A stretch of DNA of 6,031 bases from the NCBI GenBank assembly GCA_015487835.1, contig WFOY01000235.1, positions 1 to 6,031 on the forward strand. Direction: 5' to 3'. The DNA comes from Aquificaceae bacterium. GTDB lineage: Bacteria > Aquificota > Aquificia > Aquificales > Aquificaceae. Under the pieces are notes generated by a model, which had not been told where the DNA came from, searched no databases, and was given only the letters and a program-made list of their open reading frames with translations. Position numbers and translations under genes: made by a program. Of the stretch, positions 1 through 6,031 are shown one piece after another (position 1 is the stretch's first letter; every line of letters starts with the position of its first letter).

Positions 1-2297
1 CCACCATGGTCCTTCCTCTCTTCGTGGGCAGGACCTTTTCGATAAAGGCGGTGGAGGAGGCCTCCAAGACGGACAGGCTGATATTTTTGGTTCTCCAGAA
101 GGACAAGGACACGGAGGACCCAAAACCTGAGGATATATACTCGGTAGGCACGATAGCCCACGTTCTCAGGGTCGTTCCCATAGAGGAGAACAGGGTGAAG
201 GTCCTAGTCCAGGGTATAAAGAGGGGGATCATAAGGAGCGTTCAACAGAAGGATGGTTTCCTCTCGGCCCTCGTGGAACCTGTGGACGAGAAGGAGATCG
301 CGGAATCGGAACTAACCGTGGAGGACAAGGCCCTCATAAAGTCAGTCAAGGAACTCCTCGACAAGGCGGTCTCCTTAGGGAAACAGGTCATCCCCGACAT
401 CCTGATGATCATAAGGGACCTCGAAGATCCAGGGAGGCTGGCTGACCTGGTCGCCTCCATACTCGAGATGAAATCTAAGGAAGCCCAGACCATTCTCGAG
501 ACCTTCGACCCGAGGGAGAGGCTGAGGAAGGTCTACCAGTTCCTCATAAACGAGGTGGGTATCTTAGAGGTGAAGCAGCAGATATCCACCCAGGCCAGGG
601 AGCAGATAGAGAAGGAGCAGAGGGAGTACTTCCTGAGACAGCAGCTAAAAGCCATCCAGGAGGAGCTGGGCGAGGCGGACGAGAGGAAGGCGGAGATAGA
701 GGAGTACAGGAAGAAGCTCGAAGATCTAAAGCTCGAGGAGTCCGTCAGGAAAGAGATAGAGAAGCAGATAAAGAGGCTCGAAAGACTCCACCCCGACTCG
801 GCGGAGGCTGGGGTCATAAGGACCTGGCTCGACTGGGTCTTGGAACTCCCCTGGAACGTGAGGACCGAGGACAACTACGACCTGGAGAGGGCCCGCCAGA
901 TCCTCGACAGGGACCACTACGACCTTGAGAAGGTAAAGGACAGGATAGTGGAGTACCTCGCCGTGAAGAGGCTCACCCGGGAAGGGGAGTCCCAGGCCCA
1001 GATACTCGCCTTCATAGGTCCTCCGGGGGTGGGGAAGACCTCCCTCGGAAAGTCGATAGCGGAAGCCCTTGGTAGGAAGTTCGTTAGGATAGCCCTCGGT
1101 GGTATAAGGGACGAGGCGGAGATAAGGGGTCACAGGAGGACCTACGTAGGAGCCATGCCCGGAAGGATAATCCAGGCGGTAAAGCAGGCTGGGACTAAAA
1201 ATCCCCTCATCATGCTCGACGAGATAGACAAGCTCGCCATCTCCTTCCAGGGTGATCCGGCAGCCGCACTCCTTGAGGTCCTCGACCCAGAGCAGAACAG
1301 GAACTTCACGGACCTCTACATAGGCCTGCCCTTCGACCTCTCCGAGGTGATCTTCATATGCACAGGGAACAGGGCAGACACCATACCTCCAGCCCTACTC
1401 GACAGAATGGAGATAATCCACCTCTCAGGTTACTCTGAGGAGGAAAAGCTCTTCATAGCCAAGAGGCACCTTATACCCAAGCTCATACCCCTCCACGGGC
1501 TAAAGGAGGAGGACGTTGAGTTCGAGGATGAGGCGATCCTCGAGATCATAAGGAGCTACACAAGGGAGGCGGGGGTCAGGAACCTCCAGAGGCAGATATC
1601 CTCGATCCTTAGGAAGATAGCCGTCAAGAAGATAAAGGGAGAGGAGGGACCCTTCAGGATAACAAGGGAGGAGGTGAGGAAGCTCCTCGGCGTCCCGAGG
1701 TACAAGCCCGAGAAGGAGAAGGAACCTCTGGTCGGCATAGCCACTGGCCTCGCCTGGACCGAGACGGGCGGTGAGATCATGTTCATCGAAGCGACGAAGA
1801 TGAAGGGTAAGGGCAACCTCCTTCTCACAGGTTCTCTCGGGGACATAATGAAGGAGTCCGCCCAGGCTGCCCTCTCCTACATAAAGGCCAACGCTGAAGC
1901 CTACGGCATAGATCCAGATATGTTCTCCTCGGTGGACGTCCACATACACGTTCCCGAGGGGGCCGTTCCCAAGGACGGACCTTCCGCAGGGGTAGCGATA
2001 GCCACAGCCCTCATATCCCTCTTTACGGACACGCCTGTCAGGATGGACGTGGCCATGACCGGGGAGATAACCCTGAGGGGAAGGGTCCTGCCCGTGGGAG
2101 GCCTCAAGGAGAAGATATTAGCCGCCAAGAGGGCGGGCATATACGAGGTCATACTCCCGGATAAGAACAAAGACGAGGTCCTCGAAGATCTGCCCGAGTA
2201 CGTGAGGGACAAGATGAACCTCCACTTCGTCTCACACCTCGACGAGGTCTTCAGGATCACCTTAGTGGAGTACCCTGTCTCCGCCAAGACTAAATAG
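1..2297 (+). CDS. lon: ATP-dependent Lon protease (LonA), 5'-truncated by window edge
   Basis: Lon is a homohexameric cytosolic AAA+ serine protease that unfolds and degrades damaged and regulatory proteins. Counting from the Met at base 6, the order is: N-terminal substrate-binding domain (about 1-195); charged helical/coiled-coil linker with [18 protein letters not shown] (from 206); AAA+ module with Walker A GPPGVGKT (338-345), Walker B LDEID (D405/E406), sensor-1 N455, Arg finger R467 and sensor-2 R525; and the protease domain (from about 575) with catalytic Ser in DGPSAG (S660) and Lys in GGLKEK (K703). The Ser-Lys spacing of 43 equals that of E. coli S679/K722. All key residues are present. 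The first Met is not the real start: it aligns with internal Met25 of E. coli Lon (PHMVIPLFVGR), and the frame stays open to base 1 (codons begin at bases divisible by three), so about 24 residues lie upstream. There is no membrane segment, so this is LonA and not LonB. The stop (2295-2297) overlaps the opposing gene by 8 bp. Confidence 0.98.
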   Translation, partial: TMVLPLFVGRTFSIKAVEEASKTDRLIFLVLQKDKDTEDPKPEDIYSVGTIAHVLRVVPIEENRVKVLVQGIKRGIIRSVQQKDGFLSALVEPVDEKEIAESELTVEDKALIKSVKELLDKAVSLGKQVIPDILMIIRDLEDPGRLADLVASILEMKSKEAQTILETFDPRERLRKVYQFLINEVGILEVKQQISTQAREQIEKEQREYFLRQQLKAIQEELGEADERKAEIEEYRKKLEDLKLEESVRKEIEKQIKRLERLHPDSAEAGVIRTWLDWVLELPWNVRTEDNYDLERARQILDRDHYDLEKVKDRIVEYLAVKRLTREGESQAQILAFIGPPGVGKTSLGKSIAEALGRKFVRIALGGIRDEAEIRGHRRTYVGAMPGRIIQAVKQAGTKNPLIMLDEIDKLAISFQGDPAAALLEVLDPEQNRNFTDLYIGLPFDLSEVIFICTGNRADTIPPALLDRMEIIHLSGYSEEEKLFIAKRHLIPKLIPLHGLKEEDVEFEDEAILEIIRSYTREAGVRNLQRQISSILRKIAVKKIKGEEGPFRITREEVRKLLGVPRYKPEKEKEPLVGIATGLAWTETGGEIMFIEATKMKGKGNLLLTGSLGDIMKESAQAALSYIKANAEAYGIDPDMFSSVDVHIHVPEGAVPKDGPSAGVAIATALISLFTDTPVRMDVAMTGEITLRGRVLPVGGLKEKILAAKRAGIYEVILPDKNKDEVLEDLPEYVRDKMNLHFVSHLDEVFRITLVEYPVSAKTK

Positions 2298-3792
2298 GGT
2301 TTATCTCTATCTCGAACAGGTCCCCCCTGTTCTGGATAGGTATCGTTCCCTTCCTGCCAGTTATCACGAAGATCCTGCCCTCCTTCGTTACCACAACGGC
2401 CTGGACAGCCTCCTCCATCTTTCTGCCCTGAACCTTCTTTATGTCCAGAAGTTTGCCCTTCCTCGGGACCAACAGGTATAACTCACCCTCCGTGAACTTG
2501 GAGACGTCCAGGAACCTGAATATGGGACTGGTCACGTTCCTGACGACCCCGGCGAAGTACCTCTTTAAGACCTTGACCTTGAAGGGTCTTGGATAGAAGT
2601 GGTAACCGCTTCCCTCCTCCTCTCCATAGATCACAGGAAGCTCCACAGATGTGTAGGAGGTCCCGAAGCCCTCCTTAGAGAACACCTGGTCAGGACCCCT
2701 GTAAGCTCTAAGATAACCGTCCCCATCTATGAATATGATCAGGCCTTCCATCATCATAGCACCGTCAACCCTAAAACCCGGTGGTGCTTCGAAGTCCCCC
2801 GCTTCGGTAACGCTGTTCCCGGAGATCTTAAGTTTCTTGACCTCGCCCCACTCCATATCGAACCTCTGGCCAACGAAGGTCTCCTGGGGTCTCTCCTTAT
2901 CGAGGACAGCCATTAGGTAGGGGATCCTGTCTATGACCACCACGGGACTCTCCCCAACCACCCTGGCAACCGCCGAGCTCGCCTTGCCGTCGGAGATGAG
3001 GTTTATGATTATCAGGTCCTTTCCAGACCCTTCCAGGTCCGCACACTGAACGGATACCGGATAACCGGCGGGCAGGTACATGGATGTGAACTTGACCGGC
3101 TCACCTCTCAGGATCTCGTAGAACTCCAGCTTGTTCTCGAAGAGGACCGCAAGGTACTCCTTCCCTCTGCCGAAGAGGTCGCAGGTGTCCGCAGACAGGG
3201 GAAGGCCGTTGAAGGAGATCAGGAACTTGGACCTGAAGGAGAAGTCCTCGGGCACGTACGATCTTTCCCTCTGCCTGACCACGGGTATCGGCTTCTCAAA
3301 GAAGGCCACGGCCCTACCGTTGAACTCGACACCTACACCACCTTCGAACTCCCTCACAACGTACTCGCAGTCCTCACCTTGCCTTACCTTTTCTAAAACC
3401 GAGCTCACCTTGAAGAGACCCTCTCTGCTCCCACTGAAGCAGACCTCACCGACCTCCACCCTCACCTTCAGACCCTTCACTATACCCCTGTCCTCCAGTA
3501 TCTCCGCAACCGAGAACCTCTCCTCCACCTCCGATACCTTCACCCTGCCAAGGACCTCCTCCCTGGTCCCGAGGACCTCTCCCGTAACCGGGTGGACTAT
3601 CTTCTCTCCGGGCTTCACGACCTTGAACCTCTCTCCCACATGGACCTTGCCCTTGCCCAGGTCCAGGATAACCTCCCCGTCCGTTACCTCAACGACATAG
3701 CCCTCCCTTGAGAAGAAGCCTCTTAGACCCTCTACCCATCCTGAGAAGGCAACACCTACGAAGAGAACGACCAGCAAACTAAACCTTCTCAT
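2290..3792 (-). CDS. Exported protein with FlgT C-terminal-like domain and FG-GAP-like beta-rich region
   Basis: This is a 500-residue protein of unknown function. Residues 1-18 are a signal peptide (MRR, then a hydrophobic stretch ending VAFSGW); there is no lipobox Cys, so the product is probably periplasmic or outer-membrane associated. Residues about 30-100 ([56 protein letters not shown]) read like the C-terminal SH3-like domain of the flagellar protein FlgT, which also occurs in many non-flagellar envelope proteins. From about 185 onward the sequence is beta-rich with degenerate FG-GAP/VCBS-like units: [12 protein letters not shown] (205-216), [12 protein letters not shown] (252-263) and [10 protein letters not shown] (355-364), suggesting a beta-propeller. 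It has only four Cys (118, 142, 204, 250); C204 and C250 sit at nearly equivalent places in the first two units. The ATG overlaps the end of leuB by 14 bp and has its own Shine-Dalgarno, so co-transcription is likely, but no link to leucine synthesis is apparent. The gene call is firm; the domain reading is pattern-based and moderate. Confidence 0.9.
   Translation of the reverse strand: MRRFSLLVVLFVGVAFSGWVEGLRGFFSREGYVVEVTDGEVILDLGKGKVHVGERFKVVKPGEKIVHPVTGEVLGTREEVLGRVKVSEVEERFSVAEILEDRGIVKGLKVRVEVGEVCFSGSREGLFKVSSVLEKVRQGEDCEYVVREFEGGVGVEFNGRAVAFFEKPIPVVRQRERSYVPEDFSFRSKFLISFNGLPLSADTCDLFGRGKEYLAVLFENKLEFYEILRGEPVKFTSMYLPAGYPVSVQCADLEGSGKDLIIINLISDGKASSAVARVVGESPVVVIDRIPYLMAVLDKERPQETFVGQRFDMEWGEVKKLKISGNSVTEAGDFEAPPGFRVDGAMMMEGLIIFIDGDGYLRAYRGPDQVFSKEGFGTSYTSVELPVIYGEEEGSGYHFYPRPFKVKVLKRYFAGVVRNVTSPIFRFLDVSKFTEGELYLLVPRKGKLLDIKKVQGRKMEEAVQAVVVTKEGRIFVITGRKGTIPIQNRGDLFEIEINPI
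2306..2340 (+). terminator. Hairpin after lon stop, candidate terminator or 3'-end stabiliser
   Basis: Eight bases after the lon stop, a 15-position stem forms in the plus-strand RNA: 2306-2320 pairs with 2326-2340 around the loop TCCCC. It contains the perfect 7-bp core GAACAGG/CCTGTTC, then one C-T mismatch, then seven more pairs, two of them G-U wobbles (2312-2334, 2306-2340). Because both wobbles become A-C mismatches on the minus strand, the structure suits the lon transcript better than the opposing one. The following bases (TATCGTTCCC) are not a proper U-run, so a canonical intrinsic terminator is uncertain; it may act with Rho or only protect the 3' end. The whole hairpin lies inside the last codons of the opposing gene. 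Confidence 0.45.
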
Positions 3793-4873
3793 GCCTCAAC
3801 CTCTCCATGTTCTCGATTATCCTGTCGGTGATCTCCTTCGTTCCTACCTCCTTGCAGCCCTCCGACCGTATGTCGGGTGTCCTCCAGCCCTCCTCCAGGG
3901 TCCTCTCAACAGCCTTCTCTATTAGGTCGCTCGCCTCAGCAAGTCCGAAGGAGAACCTCAGCATCATACTCGCGGAGAGTATCGTAGCTATGGGGTTCGC
4001 TATACCCTTGCCGGCTATATCGGGGGCTGACCCGTGGACTGGTTCGTACAGGGCGTATCGGTCACCCATGCTCGCGGACGGGAGCATGCCCAGGCTCCCC
4101 ACGATCACACCCGCCTCGTCGGAGAGTATGTCCCCGAACATGTTCCCCGTCACGATAACGTCGAAGCTGCTCGGACGCCTGACCATCTGCATGGCGCAGT
4201 TGTCCACGTAGAGGTGCTCTACCTCAACTTCAGGGTAGTTTTTACTCTCCTCCTCCACGATCTCCCTCCAGAGCCCGCTCACCTCGAGGACGTTGGCCTT
4301 GTCAACGCTGGTAAGTTTTTTCCTCCTCTTCTTGGCTATCTCAAAGGCCTTCCTGACCACCCTCCTTATCTCGTCTTCCGTATACATCATCGTGTTCACG
4401 CCCACCCTCTTCCCGTTCTCCTCAAAAACACCCCTCGGTTCCCCGTAGTACAGGTCTCCTGTCAGCTCCCTCACCACTATCATGTCAGTCCCCCTTACCA
4501 CCTCCGGTTTTAACGGGGACGCGTCTATAAGAGGGTCCCACACTTTTGCAGGTCTCAGGTTGGCGTAGAGGTCCAGGTCCTTCCTTATCCTCAGAAGTCC
4601 CTTCTCGGGTTTCCTATCGGTGGGGAGGTCGTCCCACTTCGGACCACCCACTGCCCCGAGCAGTATGGCGTCTGACCTTTTGCATAACTCGAGGGTTTCC
4701 TCGGGTAGAGGGTCACCGGTCTTGTCTATGGCTACACCCCCTATCAGCCCCTCCTCAAACTCAAAGCTTACACCGAAGAGATCCTCCACCTTCTTCAGGA
4801 CCCTGAGGGTCTCACCCACTATCTCCGGACCTATGCCGTCACCTCTGAGTACGGCTATGCGGAACCTCTGCAT
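3779..4873 (-). CDS. leuB: 3-isopropylmalate dehydrogenase
   Basis: LeuB catalyses NAD-dependent oxidation and decarboxylation of (2R,3S)-3-isopropylmalate to 4-methyl-2-oxopentanoate in leucine biosynthesis; it is a cytosolic dimer. At 364 residues it is of normal length. The N-terminal GDGIGPEIV (11-19), the substrate arginines R97, R107 and R135, catalytic Y142 in [13 protein letters not shown] and K192 in SVDKAN, metal-binding aspartates D224 (VDN), D248 and D252 ([13 protein letters not shown]), and the NAD-binding loop [15 protein letters not shown] (280-294) are all present. The ELTG..YYGEPRG loop marks isopropylmalate dehydrogenase and not isocitrate or tartrate dehydrogenase. One oddity is Arg10 in [11 protein letters not shown], where most relatives have Pro. 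ATG 4873 is the only possible start: a TAA lies in frame four codons upstream. There is no Shine-Dalgarno, and a consensus -10 box sits 8 bp before the ATG. leuA, leuC and leuD are not in the window. Confidence 0.97.
   Translation of the reverse strand: MQRFRIAVLRGDGIGPEIVGETLRVLKKVEDLFGVSFEFEEGLIGGVAIDKTGDPLPEETLELCKRSDAILLGAVGGPKWDDLPTDRKPEKGLLRIRKDLDLYANLRPAKVWDPLIDASPLKPEVVRGTDMIVVRELTGDLYYGEPRGVFEENGKRVGVNTMMYTEDEIRRVVRKAFEIAKKRRKKLTSVDKANVLEVSGLWREIVEEESKNYPEVEVEHLYVDNCAMQMVRRPSSFDVIVTGNMFGDILSDEAGVIVGSLGMLPSASMGDRYALYEPVHGSAPDIAGKGIANPIATILSASMMLRFSFGLAEASDLIEKAVERTLEEGWRTPDIRSEGCKEVGTKEITDRIIENMERLRHEKV
3800..3806 (-). promoter_or_regulatory. Ribosome binding site of the exported-protein gene, inside leuB
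   Basis: The minus strand reads GGAGAGG, then 7 bases, then the ATG at 3792-3790. It lies within the last codons of leuB, whose stop (3781-3779) is 14 bp past the first base of the next gene. This supports ATG 3792 as the start and points to translational coupling with leuB. Confidence 0.7.
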
Positions 4874-4881
4874 GGGGAAGT

Positions 4882-4887
4882 ATTATA
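4882..4887 (-). promoter_or_regulatory. -10 box (TATAAT) of the leuB promoter
   Basis: The minus strand reads TATAAT, then ACTTCCCC, then ATG. The hexamer is a perfect sigma-70-type consensus. With the usual spacing, transcription would begin at or within about two bases of the leuB ATG. No convincing -35 box lies 16-18 bp upstream; the nearest candidate is TTAAGA (4907-4912 on the minus strand), a 4/6 match at a 19-bp spacing. One perfect hexamer in AT-rich DNA can arise by chance, but its place directly before a gene that lacks a ribosome binding site makes it credible. Confidence 0.5.
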
Positions 4888-4970
4888 CGGTAAAGAAAAC
4901 CTAAGCTCTTAATATACTTCTAAACAGCAAAGCTGTCCATGAACAAGGGACATCCGCTTTCTGGGATTGG

Positions 4971-4986
4971 GGTTTAAAATTAAACC
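4971..4986. repeat. Palindrome GGTTTAA-AA-TTAAACC, possible operator
   Basis: Two perfect 7-bp arms surround a 2-bp centre, ending two bases before the Shine-Dalgarno of the 50-codon gene. As DNA it has the size and symmetry of a dimeric repressor site. It also contains TAAAAT (4975-4980), a 5/6 match to a -10 box, although no -35 is visible. As RNA it would be a weak AU-rich hairpin next to the ribosome binding site. Its role is not known. Confidence 0.4.
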
Positions 4987-4988
4987 TT

Positions 4989-4998
4989 AAGGAGGTGA
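4989..4998 (+). promoter_or_regulatory. Very strong ribosome binding site of the 50-codon gene
   Basis: AAGGAGGTGA is a ten-base match to the complement of the conserved bacterial 16S rRNA 3' tail. GGAGG ends 8 bases before the ATG at 5004. It is the best Shine-Dalgarno in the window and strongly supports translation of the short gene downstream. Confidence 0.85.
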
Positions 4999-5003
4999 AG
5001 GTC

Positions 5004-5156
5004 ATGTGCTTTTCTATGGAGGAGTATGAGAGGCTAAAAGCCCTGGTGGAGGAGAGGAAGAAGATAAGGGAGCAGTTGAAGGACATAAAGCCCTCCGATT
5101 TCGAGAAAAAGGAAGAGGAGAAGGCAGAGGAACCCGCTGAGGTCAAAAAGGACTAA
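5004..5156 (+). CDS. Small charged helical protein, 50 residues, unknown function
   Basis: I do not recognise this protein. It begins MCFSMEEYERLKALVEERKK and ends with an acidic/basic tail (EEPAEVKKD). Residues about 5-29 should form one amphipathic or coiled-coil helix, with L11, L14, V15, I21, L25 and I28 as its hydrophobic positions; P30 then breaks it, and residues 34-50 are almost entirely Glu, Lys, Ala and Pro, probably disordered. The only Cys is C2. There is no signal peptide or membrane segment, so it is likely cytosolic. Support for a real gene: a full-strength Shine-Dalgarno at ideal spacing, a start directly after the intergenic region, and thermophile-like codon choice (AGG, ATA, GAG). 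It ends tail-to-tail with truA with a 4-bp overlap. An antisense frame over the same bases gives only a Ser/Phe-rich shadow. It could be a small partner or regulator of another protein, but nothing here identifies one. Confidence 0.8.
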   Translation: MCFSMEEYERLKALVEERKKIREQLKDIKPSDFEKKEEEKAEEPAEVKKD

Positions 5157-5872
5157 AGGATCACCCTCTCCAGGGTCAGTCCCTGGGAAGGTGCTGTGTA
5201 GGGGAAGTGCTTCCCGCTGAGGAACTCTTGTAGGTCGGAGGGCTTTAACCTCCCCTGGCCCACCCAGACTATAGACCCTGCCAGGCGTCTCACCATGTAT
5301 CTTAAGAAGTGGGTCGCCCTGAACCTTATCTCTATCAGGTGGTTTTCCGCTTTGAGGTCTATCTCGAGATCTATGACCGTGTTCTTTTCATCCTCCAGCT
5401 TGGCGAAGCCCGAAAAGTCGTGCTTCCCCCTCAGGATACCCACAGCCTCTTTCATGGCGTTCGTATCGATACGTCCTGGAAGGTGCCAGGAGAAGGGGTA
5501 TATGAAGGGGTCCCTCCACTCAGCGTTCCAGATCCTGTAGACGTACTCCTTACCCTTTGGAGAGTACCTGGCGTGGAAGCTATCCGGGACGACCCTCACC
5601 TCTGAGACACCTATGTCCCTGGGGAGGAGGGAGCTGAGGCCTCTCAGAACTTTTATCTCCTCTATGTACCTTTCGGTTTTGAAGTTAGCTACGTAGTCCT
5701 TGGCGTGCACGCCTGCGTCCGTCCTGCAACATCCAACAACCTTCACCTCTTCGCCGAACATGGTCCCGAGGGCTCTCTGGATCTCTCCCTGTACAGTCGG
5801 GACACCTGGCTGGACCTGCCAGCCCGAGTACCTCGTCCCCACGAACGAGATCCTGAGAAGATAGTTGGGCAT
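5153..5872 (-). CDS. truA: tRNA pseudouridine(38-40) synthase TruA
   Basis: TruA converts uridines 38, 39 and 40 in the tRNA anticodon stem-loop to pseudouridine, working as a cytosolic dimer without cofactor. The start MPNYLLRISFVGTRYSGWQVQP matches the family N-terminus and TVQGEIQRAL follows at 26-35. The catalytic Asp is D52 in CCRTDAGVHA (E. coli D60). FHARYS (99-104), the conserved tyrosine in KEYVYRIW (Y110), HDFSGFAK (151-158), HFLRYMVRRLAG (188-199) and the C-terminal TAPSQGLTLERV are also present. At 239 residues it is shorter than the E. coli enzyme (270) but normal for compact thermophile versions. The usual SPxRT segment after HDF reads KNTVIDL, a mild divergence. The gene starts 3 bp after the dapF stop and has no clear Shine-Dalgarno (CTCCTGAAAG before ATG), so reinitiation coupled to dapF is likely. 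It overlaps the opposing 50-codon gene by 4 bp. Confidence 0.97.
   Translation of the reverse strand: MPNYLLRISFVGTRYSGWQVQPGVPTVQGEIQRALGTMFGEEVKVVGCCRTDAGVHAKDYVANFKTERYIEEIKVLRGLSSLLPRDIGVSEVRVVPDSFHARYSPKGKEYVYRIWNAEWRDPFIYPFSWHLPGRIDTNAMKEAVGILRGKHDFSGFAKLEDEKNTVIDLEIDLKAENHLIEIRFRATHFLRYMVRRLAGSIVWVGQGRLKPSDLQEFLSGKHFPYTAPSQGLTLERVIL
5165..5191 (+). terminator. Hairpin after the 50-codon gene, candidate terminator
   Basis: Nine bases past the TAA at 5154-5156, a perfect CCAGGG/CCCTGG stem (5170-5175 with 5181-5186, loop TCAGT) is extended by a T-G wobble (5169-5187), one mismatch and three further pairs (5165-5167 with 5189-5191). No U-run follows on the plus strand. On the minus strand, T-rich DNA (CCTTTAGTCCTTTTTG) lies past the truA stop, but too far from the stem for a classical terminator. 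It lies inside the last codons of truA, which also constrain these bases. Confidence 0.35.
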
Positions 5873-5875
5873 CTT

Positions 5876-6031
5876 TCAGGAGAATATCTCAAGGGAGAGC
5901 GTGCCCTCGTAGACCTTGTAAACGGGCCCTTCTAAGAAGACTTCCCCAAGGTCCTCCGTGAACTCCACCCTTAGGACCTCACCTCCCCTCGTGAGGACCT
6001 CAACGGACCTCTTCTTTACGATACCGCTGAG
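5876..6031 (-). CDS. dapF: Diaminopimelate epimerase, C-terminal fragment (window edge)
   Basis: The last 51 codons and TGA of a minus-strand gene enter from the right edge; the frame is open to base 6031. The sequence RSVEVLTRGGEVLRVEFTED, followed by EVFLEGPVYKVYEGTL, matches the C-terminus of DapF, where an RTPGG-type strand leads to a V(F/Y)LTGPAxxVxEGx strand. DapF converts LL- to meso-diaminopimelate, the precursor of lysine and of peptidoglycan cross-links. Its catalytic cysteines lie outside the window, so activity cannot be judged. The stop is 3 bp from the truA ATG, so the two are very likely co-transcribed. The truncation is caused by the window edge, not by a broken gene. Confidence 0.82.
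   Translation of the reverse strand, partial: LSGIVKKRSVEVLTRGGEVLRVEFTEDLGEVFLEGPVYKVYEGTLSLEIFS

Larger units (their letters stand above)
4874..5003. other. Divergent intergenic region between leuB and the 50-codon gene
   Basis: This 130-bp stretch is clearly more AT-rich than the flanking genes and is the only real intergenic space in the window. It contains the leuB -10 box (4882-4887), a possible plus-strand -10 box TATACT (4913-4918, no good -35), the inverted repeats ACAGC-AAA-GCTGT (4924-4936) and TGTCC-N9-GGACA (4934-4952), the palindrome GGTTTAA-AA-TTAAACC (4971-4986) and a strong Shine-Dalgarno (4989-4998). I see no tRNA, no known riboswitch and no leader peptide with runs of leucine codons. 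Confidence 0.7.

Noticed and set aside
6..8. ATG at base 6 as the true lon start
   Set aside because: It aligns with an internal Met of the Lon N-domain (PHMVIPLFVGR in E. coli), the frame is open to the window edge, and the first conserved strand of the family would be missing.
726..1133. Long antisense open frames across lon (also 242-493, 533-874, 1500-1949, 1556-1846 and 1901-2287, minus strand)
   Set aside because: Lon is continuous and fully motif-supported on the plus strand; these frames are produced by its biased codons and show Ser-, Leu- or Pro-rich nonsense composition.
4034..4513. Plus-strand open frames across leuB, the exported-protein gene and truA (also 2599-2916, 3131-3700, 3807-4211, 4620-4904, 5309-5605 and 5705-5935)
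   Set aside because: All lie opposite well-supported genes, carry no family motifs, and have no good ribosome binding sites that I could see; they are shadows.
4907..4912. TTAAGA on the minus strand as the leuB -35 box
   Set aside because: It matches TTGACA at only 4 of 6 positions with a 19-bp spacer; too weak to annotate as a separate site.
4939..4977. Twelve-residue frame MNKGHPLSGIGV in front of the 50-codon gene, as a possible leader peptide
   Set aside because: There is no Shine-Dalgarno upstream of its ATG, no run of a regulatory amino acid, and it lies on the strand opposite to leuB. It is short enough to be chance.
4901..5146. Minus-strand 81-codon open frame (MTSAGSSAFSSSFFSK...)
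   Set aside because: It is the antisense image of the Glu/Lys-rich 50-codon gene, giving Ser/Phe runs; it has no ribosome binding site and runs through the intergenic region with low-complexity content.
5876..6031. dapF as a pseudogene fragment
   Set aside because: The frame is open to the last base of the window and ends in a normal C-terminus; the shortness comes from the window edge.

Overview
The window looks like ordinary chromosomal DNA of a thermophilic bacterium. Arginine is encoded almost only by AGG, isoleucine very often by ATA, and the proteins are rich in Glu, Lys and Arg. The LeuB and TruA sequences and the scattered, tightly packed gene order recall Aquificota (Aquificaceae-like). 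That assignment is an inference from style and remembered family sequences, not a database result.

Layout, left to right. Positions 1-2297 (+) hold an ATP-dependent Lon protease (LonA) that lacks only its first two dozen or so codons, which lie before the window. Positions 2290-3792 (-) encode an uncharacterised 500-residue exported protein with an N-terminal part resembling the C-terminal domain of FlgT and a beta-rich, FG-GAP-like remainder. Positions 3779-4873 (-) encode 3-isopropylmalate dehydrogenase (leuB); the exported-protein gene starts inside the end of leuB, so the two probably share one transcript. Positions 4874-5003 are a 130-bp AT-rich divergent intergenic region with a consensus -10 box immediately before leuB, several small inverted repeats and a very strong ribosome binding site. 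Positions 5004-5156 (+) encode a 50-residue, charged, probably helical protein that I do not recognise. Positions 5153-5872 (-) encode tRNA pseudouridine synthase A (truA), preceded by the 3' end of dapF (5876-6031, -), which runs off the window.

Genes are packed extremely tightly. There are two tail-to-tail overlaps (8 bp between lon and the exported-protein gene, 4 bp between the 50-codon gene and truA), one 14-bp same-strand overlap and one 3-bp gap. At both tail-to-tail junctions a sizeable hairpin begins 8-9 bases after the plus-strand stop codon, inside the opposing coding sequence. No U-run follows directly in either case. The genes do not form one pathway: protein quality control (lon), leucine synthesis (leuB), lysine and peptidoglycan precursor synthesis (dapF) and tRNA modification (truA) are neighbours without an obvious functional link.

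I found no mobile element, tRNA, rRNA, CRISPR array or recognisable riboswitch, and I do not think the window holds a new multi-gene system. The points most worth a second look are the unannotated 50-codon gene, the apparently leaderless leuB transcript, the hairpins placed inside opposing genes, and the FlgT-like exported protein.
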